A stretch of 36,994 nt of DNA, taken from positions 1-36,994 of the IMG/VR virus record IMGVR_UViG_3300033148_002399; one strand, given 5' to 3'. The position numbers and the translations under genes are program-made. The stretch's first letter is position 1, and each line of letters starts with the position of its first letter. Below are positions 31,664-36,994 of this stretch, in pieces. This DNA comes from a virus. The notes beneath the pieces were generated by a model. That model saw only the letters and a list, made by a program, of their open reading frames with translations, had not been told where the DNA came from and did not search any database.

Positions 31664-32353
31664 CTAGCGTGAAGTAAGAACAGGGTTGTTGACAGAAGTT
31701 ACACCCAGTATATCCATATCATCCTTCATGGATTTAGCAAGCTTGTTCAGGTGAGGCATATTTGGCATCACACAATCAATATCTGCCTTGCCTTCAGCAA
31801 CCGCTTTACACAATAAACGAATATCAGGCACTTCAGCAGACCATTTATCCGTCATTGTGGTGGTTGCGCCGTACTCGGAACGCACTGTTGACTTATTAAC
31901 GTCATCCTGTGTCTTGTCAGATGCGCTCTCAGCAGCTCCCACTAATTCTTCAGCCGCTTCATTCTTACCATTAGCTTCGAGCTCAGCGGCCTTCTCAAGA
32001 GCTTCAGCTTCACGCTTCTCACGCTCGATGCGTTCATTTTCCTGTGCAATACGGCGAATTTCCATCTTGTAATCAACCATCTTCCGATTTAACTCTTTAA
32101 TTGCCATATCAACCGGGTTGGTAATTAACTTATATTTTGCATTGATTGCTTTCAGTGCGACATTAATTGGCCCGGTAATCGACTTCCGATCATCTTCAGC
32201 GTTGTTTTTGATGTTTTTCAACATCTTCAGCAAATCACCACCCTTATCTTCCGTTTGAGGTGAGTCGATAACTGCTCGACTTACCGCTGAGATTAAATCA
32301 TCAGCTCGCGCCGTGATTTCTGTTGTATCTGGTACTTTATATTCTTGTTCCAT
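31664..32353 (-). CDS. Recombination-operon coiled-coil protein, 229 aa
   Basis: The start is the ATG at 32353 (minus), behind CGGAGAACC. The N-terminal half (RADDLISAV, then DDRKSITGPINVALKAINAKYKLITNPVDMAIKELNRKMVDYK in pieces) is helical. It resembles proteins often encoded beside phage RecT/Exo pairs and described as 'R-xx-I-x-x-P-(I/V)'-type helical proteins. A Glu/Ala-rich coiled coil (about 115-150) separates it from a C-terminal alpha/beta domain (about 165-229). It may assist single-strand annealing; this is inferred from company only. Confidence 0.65.
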   Translation of the reverse strand: MEQEYKVPDTTEITARADDLISAVSRAVIDSPQTEDKGGDLLKMLKNIKNNAEDDRKSITGPINVALKAINAKYKLITNPVDMAIKELNRKMVDYKMEIRRIAQENERIEREKREAEALEKAAELEANGKNEAAEELVGAAESASDKTQDDVNKSTVRSEYGATTTMTDKWSAEVPDIRLLCKAVAEGKADIDCVMPNMPHLNKLAKSMKDDMDILGVTSVNNPVLTSR

Positions 32354-32370
32354 TTTGGTTCTCCGTTTTG

Positions 32371-32541
32371 TTAGCCTTCTTCTAATGGACACCATTCTGG
32401 TATCACACTAATATCTTCAGGCAATAATTTTTCTTTGTGATCGTGTCTGCATTTTGCAGGCACATATCCGGCCATTAACGCAACACCCAGATCGCAATGA
32501 AGGCATTGATTGCACGAATTAATGATGACTTTTTTACTCAT
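32371..32541 (-). CDS. Small zinc-binding phage protein, 56 aa
   Basis: The start is the ATG at 32541 (minus), overlapping the end of the upstream gene. CNQCLHC near residues 10-16, a C-x-H-x-H near 30-35 and IPEWCPLEE at the end match a common small phage protein with one zinc site and a 'IPxWCPL' ending. Function is unknown. Confidence 0.65.
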   Translation of the reverse strand: MSKKVIINSCNQCLHCDLGVALMAGYVPAKCRHDHKEKLLPEDISVIPEWCPLEEG

Positions 32542-32758
32542 TTTCTGGCACCATCCCCGGCGTTTCAAAGCCATTTAACGCCTTGGCTATACATATTTTA
32601 CCTGTTGGCCCCACCGTCTTGCCAATATGCTCAAGCCAGTCGTGAATTTCTCCAATCGTTAAATCCTTCGTTCCAGCCAATACATGCTCCTGACTGATAA
32701 AAGGCCTTACTTGAGCCGTAACAATGACCCGGTAATTTTTCTTATTTGTTGAACCCAT
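32534..32758 (-). CDS. Hypothetical protein, 74 aa
   Basis: The start is the ATG at 32758 (minus) with GGAG six bases upstream; GTG at 32770 is less suitable. An N-terminal strand (YRVIVTAQVRPF) leads to a helix (IGEIHDWLEHIGKTVG), giving a small alpha/beta fold. It is not recognised. It overlaps both neighbours. Confidence 0.6.
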   Translation of the reverse strand: MGSTNKKNYRVIVTAQVRPFISQEHVLAGTKDLTIGEIHDWLEHIGKTVGPTGKICIAKALNGFETPGMVPENE

Positions 32759-32847
32759 GATCTTCTCCACATAGCTCGTTCATTTAATACGCCGCATACA
32801 TACCCAGCAGCAGCCCCGCAAATTGCTAATAAAATTAAATATTTCAT
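32707..32847 (-). CDS. Tiny membrane or secreted protein, 46 aa
   Basis: An exceptionally good ribosome site (GGAGGTGATAT) precedes the ATG at 32847 (minus). A hydrophobic N-terminal helix (YLILLAICGAAAGYVCGVL) is followed by a basic tail (RAMWRRS ... RKI ... RLK). The last 52 bases overlap the next gene in another frame. It is probably an inner-membrane peptide of unknown function. Confidence 0.6.
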   Translation of the reverse strand: MKYLILLAICGAAAGYVCGVLNERAMWRRSWVQQIRKITGSLLRLK

Positions 32848-32907
32848 ATATCACCTCCAAAATGGTAGAAGGGCAGGGGCGTTAATCCTTGCTACATCAG
32901 AGCATTG

Positions 32908-32937
32908 CTAGTGACATGTCATCCGATACCTCACTAG
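32908..32937. repeat. Inverted repeat in the Exo-to-next-gene gap
   Basis: CTAGTGA (32908-32914) and TCACTAG (32931-32937) form a 7-bp stem with a 16-base loop. It sits in the only sizable gap (32848-32969) of the leftward operon, after the exonuclease gene. It could be an mRNA processing or stability element, or a protein-binding site. No T-run follows on either strand. Confidence 0.5.
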
Positions 32938-32969
32938 GGCTACGTGACTACACGCTTCCTTCCGTAAAC

Positions 32970-33626
32970 TCAAAATAAAACAGATGCAGATTTTGGCGGC
33001 AATAACTCTTTGCCAGCCTCTACACATTCATATAATTCAACACAGGACTCTTCCAGTTTCCCGATGTATTCTTGATCTAGATCAACTTCCTGAACATAAA
33101 GTCGATTCTCAACCTCTGCTCTCGGGTCAAAACTAATGAAATACCCCAGATTCATGTGAGTCACCCAAGCATTACCCATTACTTGCGGCTTATGCTTGTC
33201 AGGCATTCCCAACATTAAGGTTTCCTGATGTACTTTTTGGTCGTAAGGGCATTTAACTTCAGCGATTGCAAATGGCTGAGAATCATTATCGTGAACAAAA
33301 CCATCCAGTGAGACACCGATAAACGGGTAATCTTGATGCAATACGAAGCCTGACTTGGTTACGTCCATGTCATAAGCAAGCTCAAAGGCAGCGATAGCGT
33401 ACCCCTCGTGCTTATTACCCCAGTTCAATGAAGGAGCTGTCACGCCCATAATCTTGTCGAGGTGGGCATCTAAGGCAGCCTCATTGCCAGCTAACAGCTC
33501 ACGTTCCTTAATCAATTCCTTGATGTAGGTGTTTTTTACGCGGTTGCTGCCATTGGCCCTGATAAAACAAGACCCGGTGATTATTCCCATCCGGGCAATA
33601 AACCATTCTCTGCTTTGCTGTTCCAT
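32970..33626 (-). CDS. YqaJ/lambda-Exo-like 5'-3' exonuclease
   Basis: The protein has 218 residues (lambda Exo has 226). SREWFIARMGIITGS at the start, NWGNKHEGYAIAAFE (E74), GVSLDGF (D108) and AEVKCP (E123, K125) give the full YqaJ family pattern and the PD-(D/E)XK catalytic set. It would chew one strand of duplex ends and load RecT on the other. Its ATG overlaps the stop of the tiny gene at 33626-33751, which in turn overlaps recT. Confidence 0.9.
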   Translation of the reverse strand: MEQQSREWFIARMGIITGSCFIRANGSNRVKNTYIKELIKERELLAGNEAALDAHLDKIMGVTAPSLNWGNKHEGYAIAAFELAYDMDVTKSGFVLHQDYPFIGVSLDGFVHDNDSQPFAIAEVKCPYDQKVHQETLMLGMPDKHKPQVMGNAWVTHMNLGYFISFDPRAEVENRLYVQEVDLDQEYIGKLEESCVELYECVEAGKELLPPKSASVLF

Positions 33627-33751
33627 TACGGTTTTTCCATTGCTAATATAATGAAAGATGCCGCCATATATGTTGATGCGACTCCGTAGTTGTCCATATA
33701 AAAATGAAATGCAGCAAACCCTATACGGGTTAAAAATATTAAAAAATTCAT
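33626..33751 (-). CDS. Tiny membrane protein between RecT and Exo, 41 aa
   Basis: ATG at 33751 (minus) overlaps the recT stop (ATGA) behind TGGAGAAG. Its stop overlaps the exo start (TAATG). The product is hydrophobic and aromatic: FLIFLTRIGFAAFHFYM, then a second short hydrophobic stretch (ASTYMAASFIILAM). Perfect overlap at both ends argues that it is a real gene. Why a membrane peptide should be coupled between two recombination enzymes is unclear. Confidence 0.6.
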   Translation of the reverse strand: MNFLIFLTRIGFAAFHFYMDNYGVASTYMAASFIILAMEKP

Positions 33752-34656
33752 GGCTTCTCCATTGCGTTCATCACACCAGACCTAAGAGCCTCAAGAGCCT
33801 CATCAAATCTATTTTCTGGTAAGTCTTCAATTTTTTCCTCACCCATGGATTTCGCTAACCGTTCCATCCATTTGGCTGGCTTGGCATCAGGCAGGGAATC
33901 AGAAACCGTTGTGTATAGCTGGTTGGCCTGCTCTTTACTGATCATCATCACTGGCTCAGAGCTATCTTCACGGCCAGCCAGCTCATTGAATTTGATGGTT
34001 TCGTATTTATTCATCACTTCAATCATGCCATCCAGACCGCTTGACTTAGGCCAGTATTTCCATGCACGACGAACTACAGTCTTTCGCCACATTTCTTCTT
34101 CAAAATTCTTCCATGGTGAATAATTTGAGTTTTTAGATTCGCTTTTAGCTTTAGCTCTGCCAATTTGCTCTGCATCCATATAATCAACCAGCATTTCACC
34201 GTCTGGCAGCTTGGCCACGCAATATGCACCAATCATGGCTCCACGCTTAGTAGAGTCAGGGATGATCTTGTGACGTATTTCAGTGGTGGTGCCTTCTGTA
34301 TATTCAAAGGGCTCATTGGAATAAACCACTTTAGCTTTCACCGATACCACATTGCCATCCCGGTTCACGACTTCCATCATGCCCTTGTAGCTTACGAGCA
34401 ACGTGGCCACTTTTCCGCGAGGGATTAAATAAAGATGCTGAAGCTGTGGGCTGAGAGATAAACCAATCATCGACGCTGACATCAATGCCTGCTGCACGCT
34501 TTCAGGCGTGCAATTATTAAACTTAGGCTCTGCTGCTATGATGTTTTTAGCGTGCTCAGCCTCAACAGCAAACTTCATCTTCACCGCTGCTGGCAATCGA
34601 CCACGCCATTTACCTTGAAAACTTTTGTCCGTTAAGACTGCTAGGTTATTGCCCAT
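33748..34656 (-). CDS. recT: RecT-family single-strand annealing protein
   Basis: The start is the ATG at 34656 (minus) behind GGAGGCAG, giving 302 residues (E. coli RecT has 269). AISSL-type leader residues before it are probably not translated. The conserved core is present: TPESVQQALMSASMIGLSLSP, HLYLIPRGKVATLLVSYKGMMEV, then GAYCVAKLPDG and PWKNFEEEMWRKTVVRRAWKY near 190-210. It coats single strands and pairs them with complementary DNA. Together with the exonuclease it forms a lambda Red-like system. Confidence 0.93.
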   Translation of the reverse strand: MGNNLAVLTDKSFQGKWRGRLPAAVKMKFAVEAEHAKNIIAAEPKFNNCTPESVQQALMSASMIGLSLSPQLQHLYLIPRGKVATLLVSYKGMMEVVNRDGNVVSVKAKVVYSNEPFEYTEGTTTEIRHKIIPDSTKRGAMIGAYCVAKLPDGEMLVDYMDAEQIGRAKAKSESKNSNYSPWKNFEEEMWRKTVVRRAWKYWPKSSGLDGMIEVMNKYETIKFNELAGREDSSEPVMMISKEQANQLYTTVSDSLPDAKPAKWMERLAKSMGEEKIEDLPENRFDEALEALRSGVMNAMEKP

Positions 34657-34897
34657 TTTGGTCTGCCTCCACAAGCTCGAAATCGCCATACTCTAAACCC
34701 GACACCCTGAACACCGCGCCGCAGCACTTGCACTCATCGGCCTGAAAATCAATATTTCCATTTACAATAAATCCACCCAATACCCCAATCTGACCGGCCT
34801 TTACGATGCCCATGCCATTTCGGACTTCTCGTGTTAAGCGAACACGCTGGCCAGCCCAATCACCAGCTTTTTTCATGCCCCCGTATTTTTTGCTCAT
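34646..34897 (-). CDS. Hypothetical protein, 83 aa
   Basis: ATG at 34897 (minus) with GCGGAG upstream. A basic N-terminus (SKKYGGMKK) leads to a compact beta-rich domain (GQRVRLTREVRNGMGIVKAGQIGVL, like an SH3/KOW-type barrel by pattern) with one C-x-C-C cluster (CKCC). It overlaps recT by 11 bases. Not recognised; nucleic-acid binding is possible. Confidence 0.6.
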   Translation of the reverse strand: MSKKYGGMKKAGDWAGQRVRLTREVRNGMGIVKAGQIGVLGGFIVNGNIDFQADECKCCGAVFRVSGLEYGDFELVEADQNGQ

Positions 34898-35064
34898 TTC
34901 GCGCTCCGCATTTCCAATAAGGCAATGATTAGGCTGTCAACTTCACTTCTATGGACGCTGATGTGCCAGTCACCTTCTCGGATGATTAATTGTTTAGATG
35001 GTGAGTTGTCGATTCTCACCGTTTTAGCTTTACCTTTGCCCCAACATTTATATTGCTTGCTCAT
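34894..35064 (-). CDS. Hypothetical protein, 56 aa
   Basis: An open frame from the ATG at 35064 (minus) to a stop that overlaps the next ATG (ATGA). The N-terminus is very basic (SKQYKCWGKGKAKTVRI), followed by a strand (QLIIREGDWHISVH) and a C-terminal helix. It fills the gap between its neighbours exactly, with four-base overlaps on both sides, which supports it. Function is unknown. Confidence 0.6.
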   Translation of the reverse strand: MSKQYKCWGKGKAKTVRIDNSPSKQLIIREGDWHISVHRSEVDSLIIALLEMRSAK

Positions 35065-35411
35065 GCTTCCACCCTTTTTTGTAGTTGTGTAATTACTTTC
35101 TCTTCCACGAGCACCATCGGAACATCAGGTGCTTCACCATCAAATGCGTGAGCCCAGAACGAACGTCGAATACGAACCGTGGTACCTGTTTTGCGCTCAA
35201 ACTCATCAACACCAACCAGCTCAATAAAACTGCAATCATCTAGTGATTTTCTCCGTAGAGCATTCAGCGCAGCAATACGGGCCTCGTTTGCTATATTTTC
35301 TTCGTAGGGGGTGATCGGCAACGGTTCCGCACTTTCATAACGTCTGCTGCGGTGCGAGCCAGCAAAACCAAAACCATGAGAGGCGTTTGATGGGAGGTGG
35401 TGTCTACTCAT
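35061..35411 (-). CDS. Hypothetical protein, 116 aa
   Basis: The start is the ATG at 35411 (minus), overlapping the end of the upstream gene; longer in-frame versions up to 35675 would run through that gene. A Ser/His/Arg-rich N-terminus (about 1-35) is followed by helices (NEARIAALNALRRKS) and strands (TGTTVRIRRSFWAHAF). Not recognised. Confidence 0.6.
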   Translation of the reverse strand: MSRHHLPSNASHGFGFAGSHRSRRYESAEPLPITPYEENIANEARIAALNALRRKSLDDCSFIELVGVDEFERKTGTTVRIRRSFWAHAFDGEAPDVPMVLVEEKVITQLQKRVEA

Positions 35412-35730
35412 CAGTCTCAACCTCATCAAGATCGAAAGAGTTAGCCCAAAGCTCAACGGCATAAGAGAGATAAAATACTGCGATACCAGACCATGATTCG
35501 CCTGATTTTGGTGCTGGGATTTCGCCTGTTTGTTCTTCGATATACTCAAGGACTTTATCGCCATGCTCGGCCATCGTTTGTGCTGCACCATAATATTCAA
35601 CTGCTGGCATATAAGAGCCTGATGCACACCCACCTTGCTGGATTGCCTGAATATCATAGTATTCAAGACCGCCATCTATCCATTCTGGGGTTTGTTCTTC
35701 AATAGCTTCGTTAGCTTCTTCGATGTTCAT
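35404..35730 (-). CDS. DUF7222-like early protein, 108 aa
   Basis: ATG at 35730 (minus) after CGGGAGAAC. It has a Glu-rich N-terminus, then GGCASGSYMPAVEYYGAAQTMAEHGD (about 33-58) and SWSGIAVFYLSYAVELWA (about 79-96). This 'CAS..YMPAV.Y..a...m..hGd ... A..Ls.AVElwa' pattern recurs in small phage early proteins (DUF7222-like). Function is unknown. It is the first gene after the leftward promoter. Confidence 0.65.
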   Translation of the reverse strand: MNIEEANEAIEEQTPEWIDGGLEYYDIQAIQQGGCASGSYMPAVEYYGAAQTMAEHGDKVLEYIEEQTGEIPAPKSGESWSGIAVFYLSYAVELWANSFDLDEVETDE

Positions 35731-35770
35731 TTTGTTCTCCCGGTTTATATTTCTTGTCGTGCTTAACTAC

Positions 35771-35799
35771 ACATTAGTTGATGAAAAAATAAATGTCAA
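35771..35799 (-). promoter_or_regulatory. Leftward early promoter (PL-like)
   Basis: On the minus strand: a perfect -35 TTGACA (plus-strand 35794-35799), a 17-base spacer, and a weak -10 TAATGT (plus-strand 35771-35776). It lies 40-70 bases before the first leftward gene. The AAATAAAT direct repeats overlap its -35, as expected for repressor control. Confidence 0.55.
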
Positions 35800-35805
35800 A
35801 TAAAT
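35787..35805. promoter_or_regulatory. Candidate Cro operator: direct repeat one helical turn apart
   Basis: AAATAAAT occurs at 35787-35794 and again at 35798-35805, 11 bases apart. The second copy is next to an AT-rich imperfect palindrome (ATAAA ... TTTAT, to about 35816). The site lies between the divergent promoters and over the leftward -35. It could be where the Cro-like protein binds. In such AT-rich DNA the repeat may be chance. Confidence 0.35.
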
Positions 35806-35824
35806 ATTTTGTTTATCTTCAAGG

Positions 35825-35853
35825 TTGCGTTATATTTATCCCTCGTCTATAGT
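35825..35853 (+). promoter_or_regulatory. Rightward early promoter candidate (PR-like)
   Basis: TTGCGT (35825-35830), a 17-base spacer and TATAGT (35848-35853, five of six) lie just before the Cro-like gene. A second pair, TTGTTT (35809-35814) and TATATT (35831-35836), spaced 16, is an alternative. The leader would be very short (about 13-30 bases). A rightward promoter is required here; which pair is used is unclear. Confidence 0.4.
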
Positions 35854-35872
35854 TCGTCGTAAGGAACCACAA

Positions 35873-36130
35873 ATGAATACATACACATTTTTAAAGTGCC
35901 AGCCTAAAAAGATTGTTGAGCAAGTAGCTGAAAGGGCTGGAACGAACCACGGGTGGTTCAGACAGGTGGCTCATGGTCACGGTAAGTTCTCGCCTACTAT
36001 GGCCATTGCATTAGAAGAAGCTAGCAAGCATTACGCTTTAAGTGAATCTGATGCCATGACCGCTGAAGAAATATTAGGGCTTGATAAGTTAAGAGTTGAT
36101 CGGGCCAAAGAATTAAGAAAGAAGAAATAA
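35873..36130 (+). CDS. Cro-like helix-turn-helix regulator, 85 aa
   Basis: The start is ATG 35873 after AAGGAACC; ATG-like starts further up (35825) would run through the promoter. KKIVEQVAERAGTNHGWFRQVAHGHGKFSPTMAIALEEAS (in pieces, about 9-50) fits the lambda repressor-like HTH, with the second helix at AGTNHGWFRQVAHG. MTAEEILGLDKLR follows, a frequent C-terminal feature of small Cro-type proteins. It is the first gene of the rightward operon. No CI-like partner is present, so it probably acts alone to turn down early transcription. Confidence 0.78.
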   Translation: MNTYTFLKCQPKKIVEQVAERAGTNHGWFRQVAHGHGKFSPTMAIALEEASKHYALSESDAMTAEEILGLDKLRVDRAKELRKKK

Positions 36131-36131
36131 G

Positions 36132-36174
36132 TGTTGACATGTTGTGGACAGATGTAGAAGATAAAAGTCCACAA
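36132..36174. promoter_or_regulatory. GTGGACA-type repeats and inverted repeat upstream of the O-like gene
   Basis: TGTTGACAT (36132-36140) and TGTGGACAG (36143-36151) start 11 bases apart. TTGTGGAC (36142-36149) and GTCCACAA (36167-36174) form a perfect 8-bp inverted repeat with a 17-base spacer. The units resemble DnaA boxes (seven of nine and six of nine matches) and recur inside the O-like gene. They may be initiator or DnaA sites. TTGACA here also equals a -35 box, but no good -10 follows. Confidence 0.4.
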
Positions 36175-36191
36175 GCAATCAGGAAGAAGAA

Positions 36192-36932
36192 ATGGGATAC
36201 ACAAAACTCTTTAATGAAATAATTATGTCAACGGTATGGCGCGAACCCAATCACGTCAGGCTTTTATGGATAACCATGTTGGCATTAAAGGATCAATACC
36301 ACACTGTTAATGCTTCATTGCCCGGTTTGGCAGATGCAGCCAGAATCACGATGGATGAGTGTATTGAGGCATTAACCGTGTTGAAGTCCCCAGACCCATT
36401 CTCAAGAACAAAAGAGAATGAAGGTCGCAGAGTCGCAGAATGTGATGGGGGGTGGCTTATTTTGAATGGTGAAAAGTATCGCCAAAAAATGAATACCGAT
36501 GAGCGCCGTGAATATAAAACACAAAAACAACGCGAATATCGAGAAAGATCAAAGAAGTCTGTGGACAGCAGCGTGGACTCTGGTAGTGAATTGAGGACAG
36601 TGTTGACACATAAAGAAGAAGAAACAGATACAAAAGAAAAGAAGATCAAAACAAAGCGATTTGTAAAACCTTCTGTTGATGAAATAAATATCTACTGTAG
36701 AGAAAGAAAAAATGCCATTAACGCTGAACAATTCTTTGCTCACTATGAATCAAACGGCTGGAAAGTTGGTAAAAATCCAATGAAGAACTGGAAAGCAGCT
36801 GTAATAACTTGGGAAAAACGGGATAACAACAATGGACAAAATCAGCAATCAAGCGGAAGCCGTACTCAACAATTTAACAGCGAACTCGATCGACTTGCCC
36901 ACGAAGCGATTGAAAGAGGCGAAACTCTCTGA
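36192..36932 (+). CDS. Phage replication initiator, lambda O-like position, winged helix
   Basis: The protein has 246 residues, with ATG 36192 after CAGGAAGAAG. The N-terminal domain (YTKLFNEIIMSTVWRE, VRLLWITMLALKD, ASLPGLADAARITMDECIEAL, SPDPFSRTKENEGRRV, GGWLILNGEKYR, about 3-100) is the winged-helix domain of many phage replication/DnaD-like initiators. A Lys/Glu/Ser-rich linker (about 105-160) is encoded by the candidate origin. A small C-terminal helical domain (FFAHYESNGWKVGK, MKNWKAAVITWEK, about 178-213) resembles the DnaT/replisome-organiser tail that meets the loader. A low-complexity Gln/Ser/Asn tail is encoded where the P-like gene overlaps in another frame. Confidence 0.85.
   Translation: MGYTKLFNEIIMSTVWREPNHVRLLWITMLALKDQYHTVNASLPGLADAARITMDECIEALTVLKSPDPFSRTKENEGRRVAECDGGWLILNGEKYRQKMNTDERREYKTQKQREYRERSKKSVDSSVDSGSELRTVLTHKEEETDTKEKKIKTKRFVKPSVDEINIYCRERKNAINAEQFFAHYESNGWKVGKNPMKNWKAAVITWEKRDNNNGQNQQSSGSRTQQFNSELDRLAHEAIERGETL
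36560..36670. other. Candidate replication origin inside the O-like gene
   Basis: Repeats related to TGTGGACAG occur at 36560-36568 (exact), 36572-36580 (CGTGGACTC), 36592-36600 (TGAGGACAG) and 36601-36609 (TGTTGACAC). They are followed at once by a purine- and A-rich, strand-biased tract (about 36610-36665). In lambda the origin lies in the same place: iterons in the middle of O, then an AT-rich unwinding tract. The same repeat is also found upstream of the gene at 36132-36151. Confidence 0.5.
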
Positions 36933-36994
36933 TCTGGTTGTATTAAATATATTTAAAAAATTCCAAGCTGTTTACCTCAACAAGTGGACTTCAG
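36832..36994 (+). CDS. Lambda P-like replication protein, 5' part
   Basis: The true start of the P-like gene: ATG 36832 opens a frame (MDKISNQAEAVLNNLTANS and on) that runs past the window end and continues in the left copy of the repeat to 416. A stop at 36805-36807 bounds the frame and no other ATG is available. The ribosome site is weak (GGGATAA), so coupling to the O-like gene, which it overlaps by 101 bases, is likely. Confidence 0.75.
   Translation, partial: MDKISNQAEAVLNNLTANSIDLPTKRLKEAKLSDLVVLNIFKKFQAVYLNKWTS
36881..36994. repeat. Terminal direct repeat, right copy (114 bp)
   Basis: This stretch is identical to bases 1-114 and contains the last 52 bases of the O-like gene. Merging the two copies gives a closed circle of 36,880 bases. 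Confidence 0.95.

Noticed and set aside
32871-32878. Exact KOPS (GGGNAGGG) matches at 32871-32878 and, on the minus strand, at 22312-22319, which might be targets of the FtsK-gamma protein
   Set aside because: By base composition a few such matches are expected by chance in 37 kb on both strands, and one lies within a coding Pro-rich linker.
36133-36161. Promoter upstream of the O-like gene based on a perfect TTGACA
   Set aside because: No acceptable -10 box at 16-18 bases, and the TTGACA is part of the TGTTGACA repeat that recurs inside the gene.
36165-36173. Classical DnaA box (TTATCCACA)
   Set aside because: Only six of nine bases match here and seven of nine in the other arm. The unit is better described as part of a phage-specific repeat set.
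1-36994. tRNA genes, CRISPR arrays, insertion sequences, integrase or att sites
   Set aside because: I looked for tRNA arm patterns, spaced repeats, transposase motifs and tyrosine or serine recombinase signatures and found none that I could support.

Overview
This window looks like a complete genome of a tailed phage with a short tail (podovirus type). The host is probably a Gram-negative gammaproteobacterium of moderate-to-low GC. Three things point there: an Rz/Rz1 spanin pair, which needs an outer membrane; a T7-like set of portal, tail tubular, GNAT-like and ejection proteins; and lambda-like replication and recombination genes. The first 114 bases recur exactly as the last 114, so the sequence closes into a circle of 36,880 unique bases. 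The cut falls inside a lambda P-like gene, whose start lies at the right end (36832) and whose remainder is at the left end (to 416). I see no integrase, CI-type repressor, RNA polymerase, DNA polymerase, helicase, tRNA or CRISPR array. Replication probably depends on host DnaB and polymerase.

Layout. A control region at 35731-35872 separates two early operons. The leftward operon (35730 down to 31409) carries small unknown genes, a RecT annealing protein and a YqaJ/lambda-Exo-like nuclease, and ends at a terminator at 31352-31378. The rightward operon starts with a Cro-like repressor, then an O-like initiator with a candidate origin inside it, then the P-like loader. It continues through the left end into about 5.5 kb of small accessory genes: dUTPase-like, PP-loop/PAPS-reductase-like, HNH/Ref-like, an FtsK-gamma-domain protein, a DUF1064 nuclease and a DUF551 protein.

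Morphogenesis runs from 5956 to 29516: small terminase, seven small genes, large terminase, portal, scaffold, major capsid, decoration-like protein, tail tubular A and B, four to five internal or ejection proteins (including 1188- and 955-residue giants), tail fibre and a fibre-associated protein. The capsid gene has its own strong sigma70-type promoter (14038-14066) and a structured leader of about 200 nt that can pair with its own ribosome binding site. A terminator (15744-15778) closes this unit. Lysis genes (holin candidates, M15 endolysin, Rz with Rz1 embedded) end at a bidirectional terminator at 30926-30949.

Between the lysis genes and the end of the leftward operon sits a one-gene unit on the minus strand (30966-31346). 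It has its own promoter and RBS, terminators on both sides, and a secreted product: a moron-like cargo gene. The least explained elements are the capsid leader RNA, this moron, the orphan FtsK-gamma protein, the orphan PP-loop enzyme, and six tiny, mostly membrane-type proteins tucked between larger genes.
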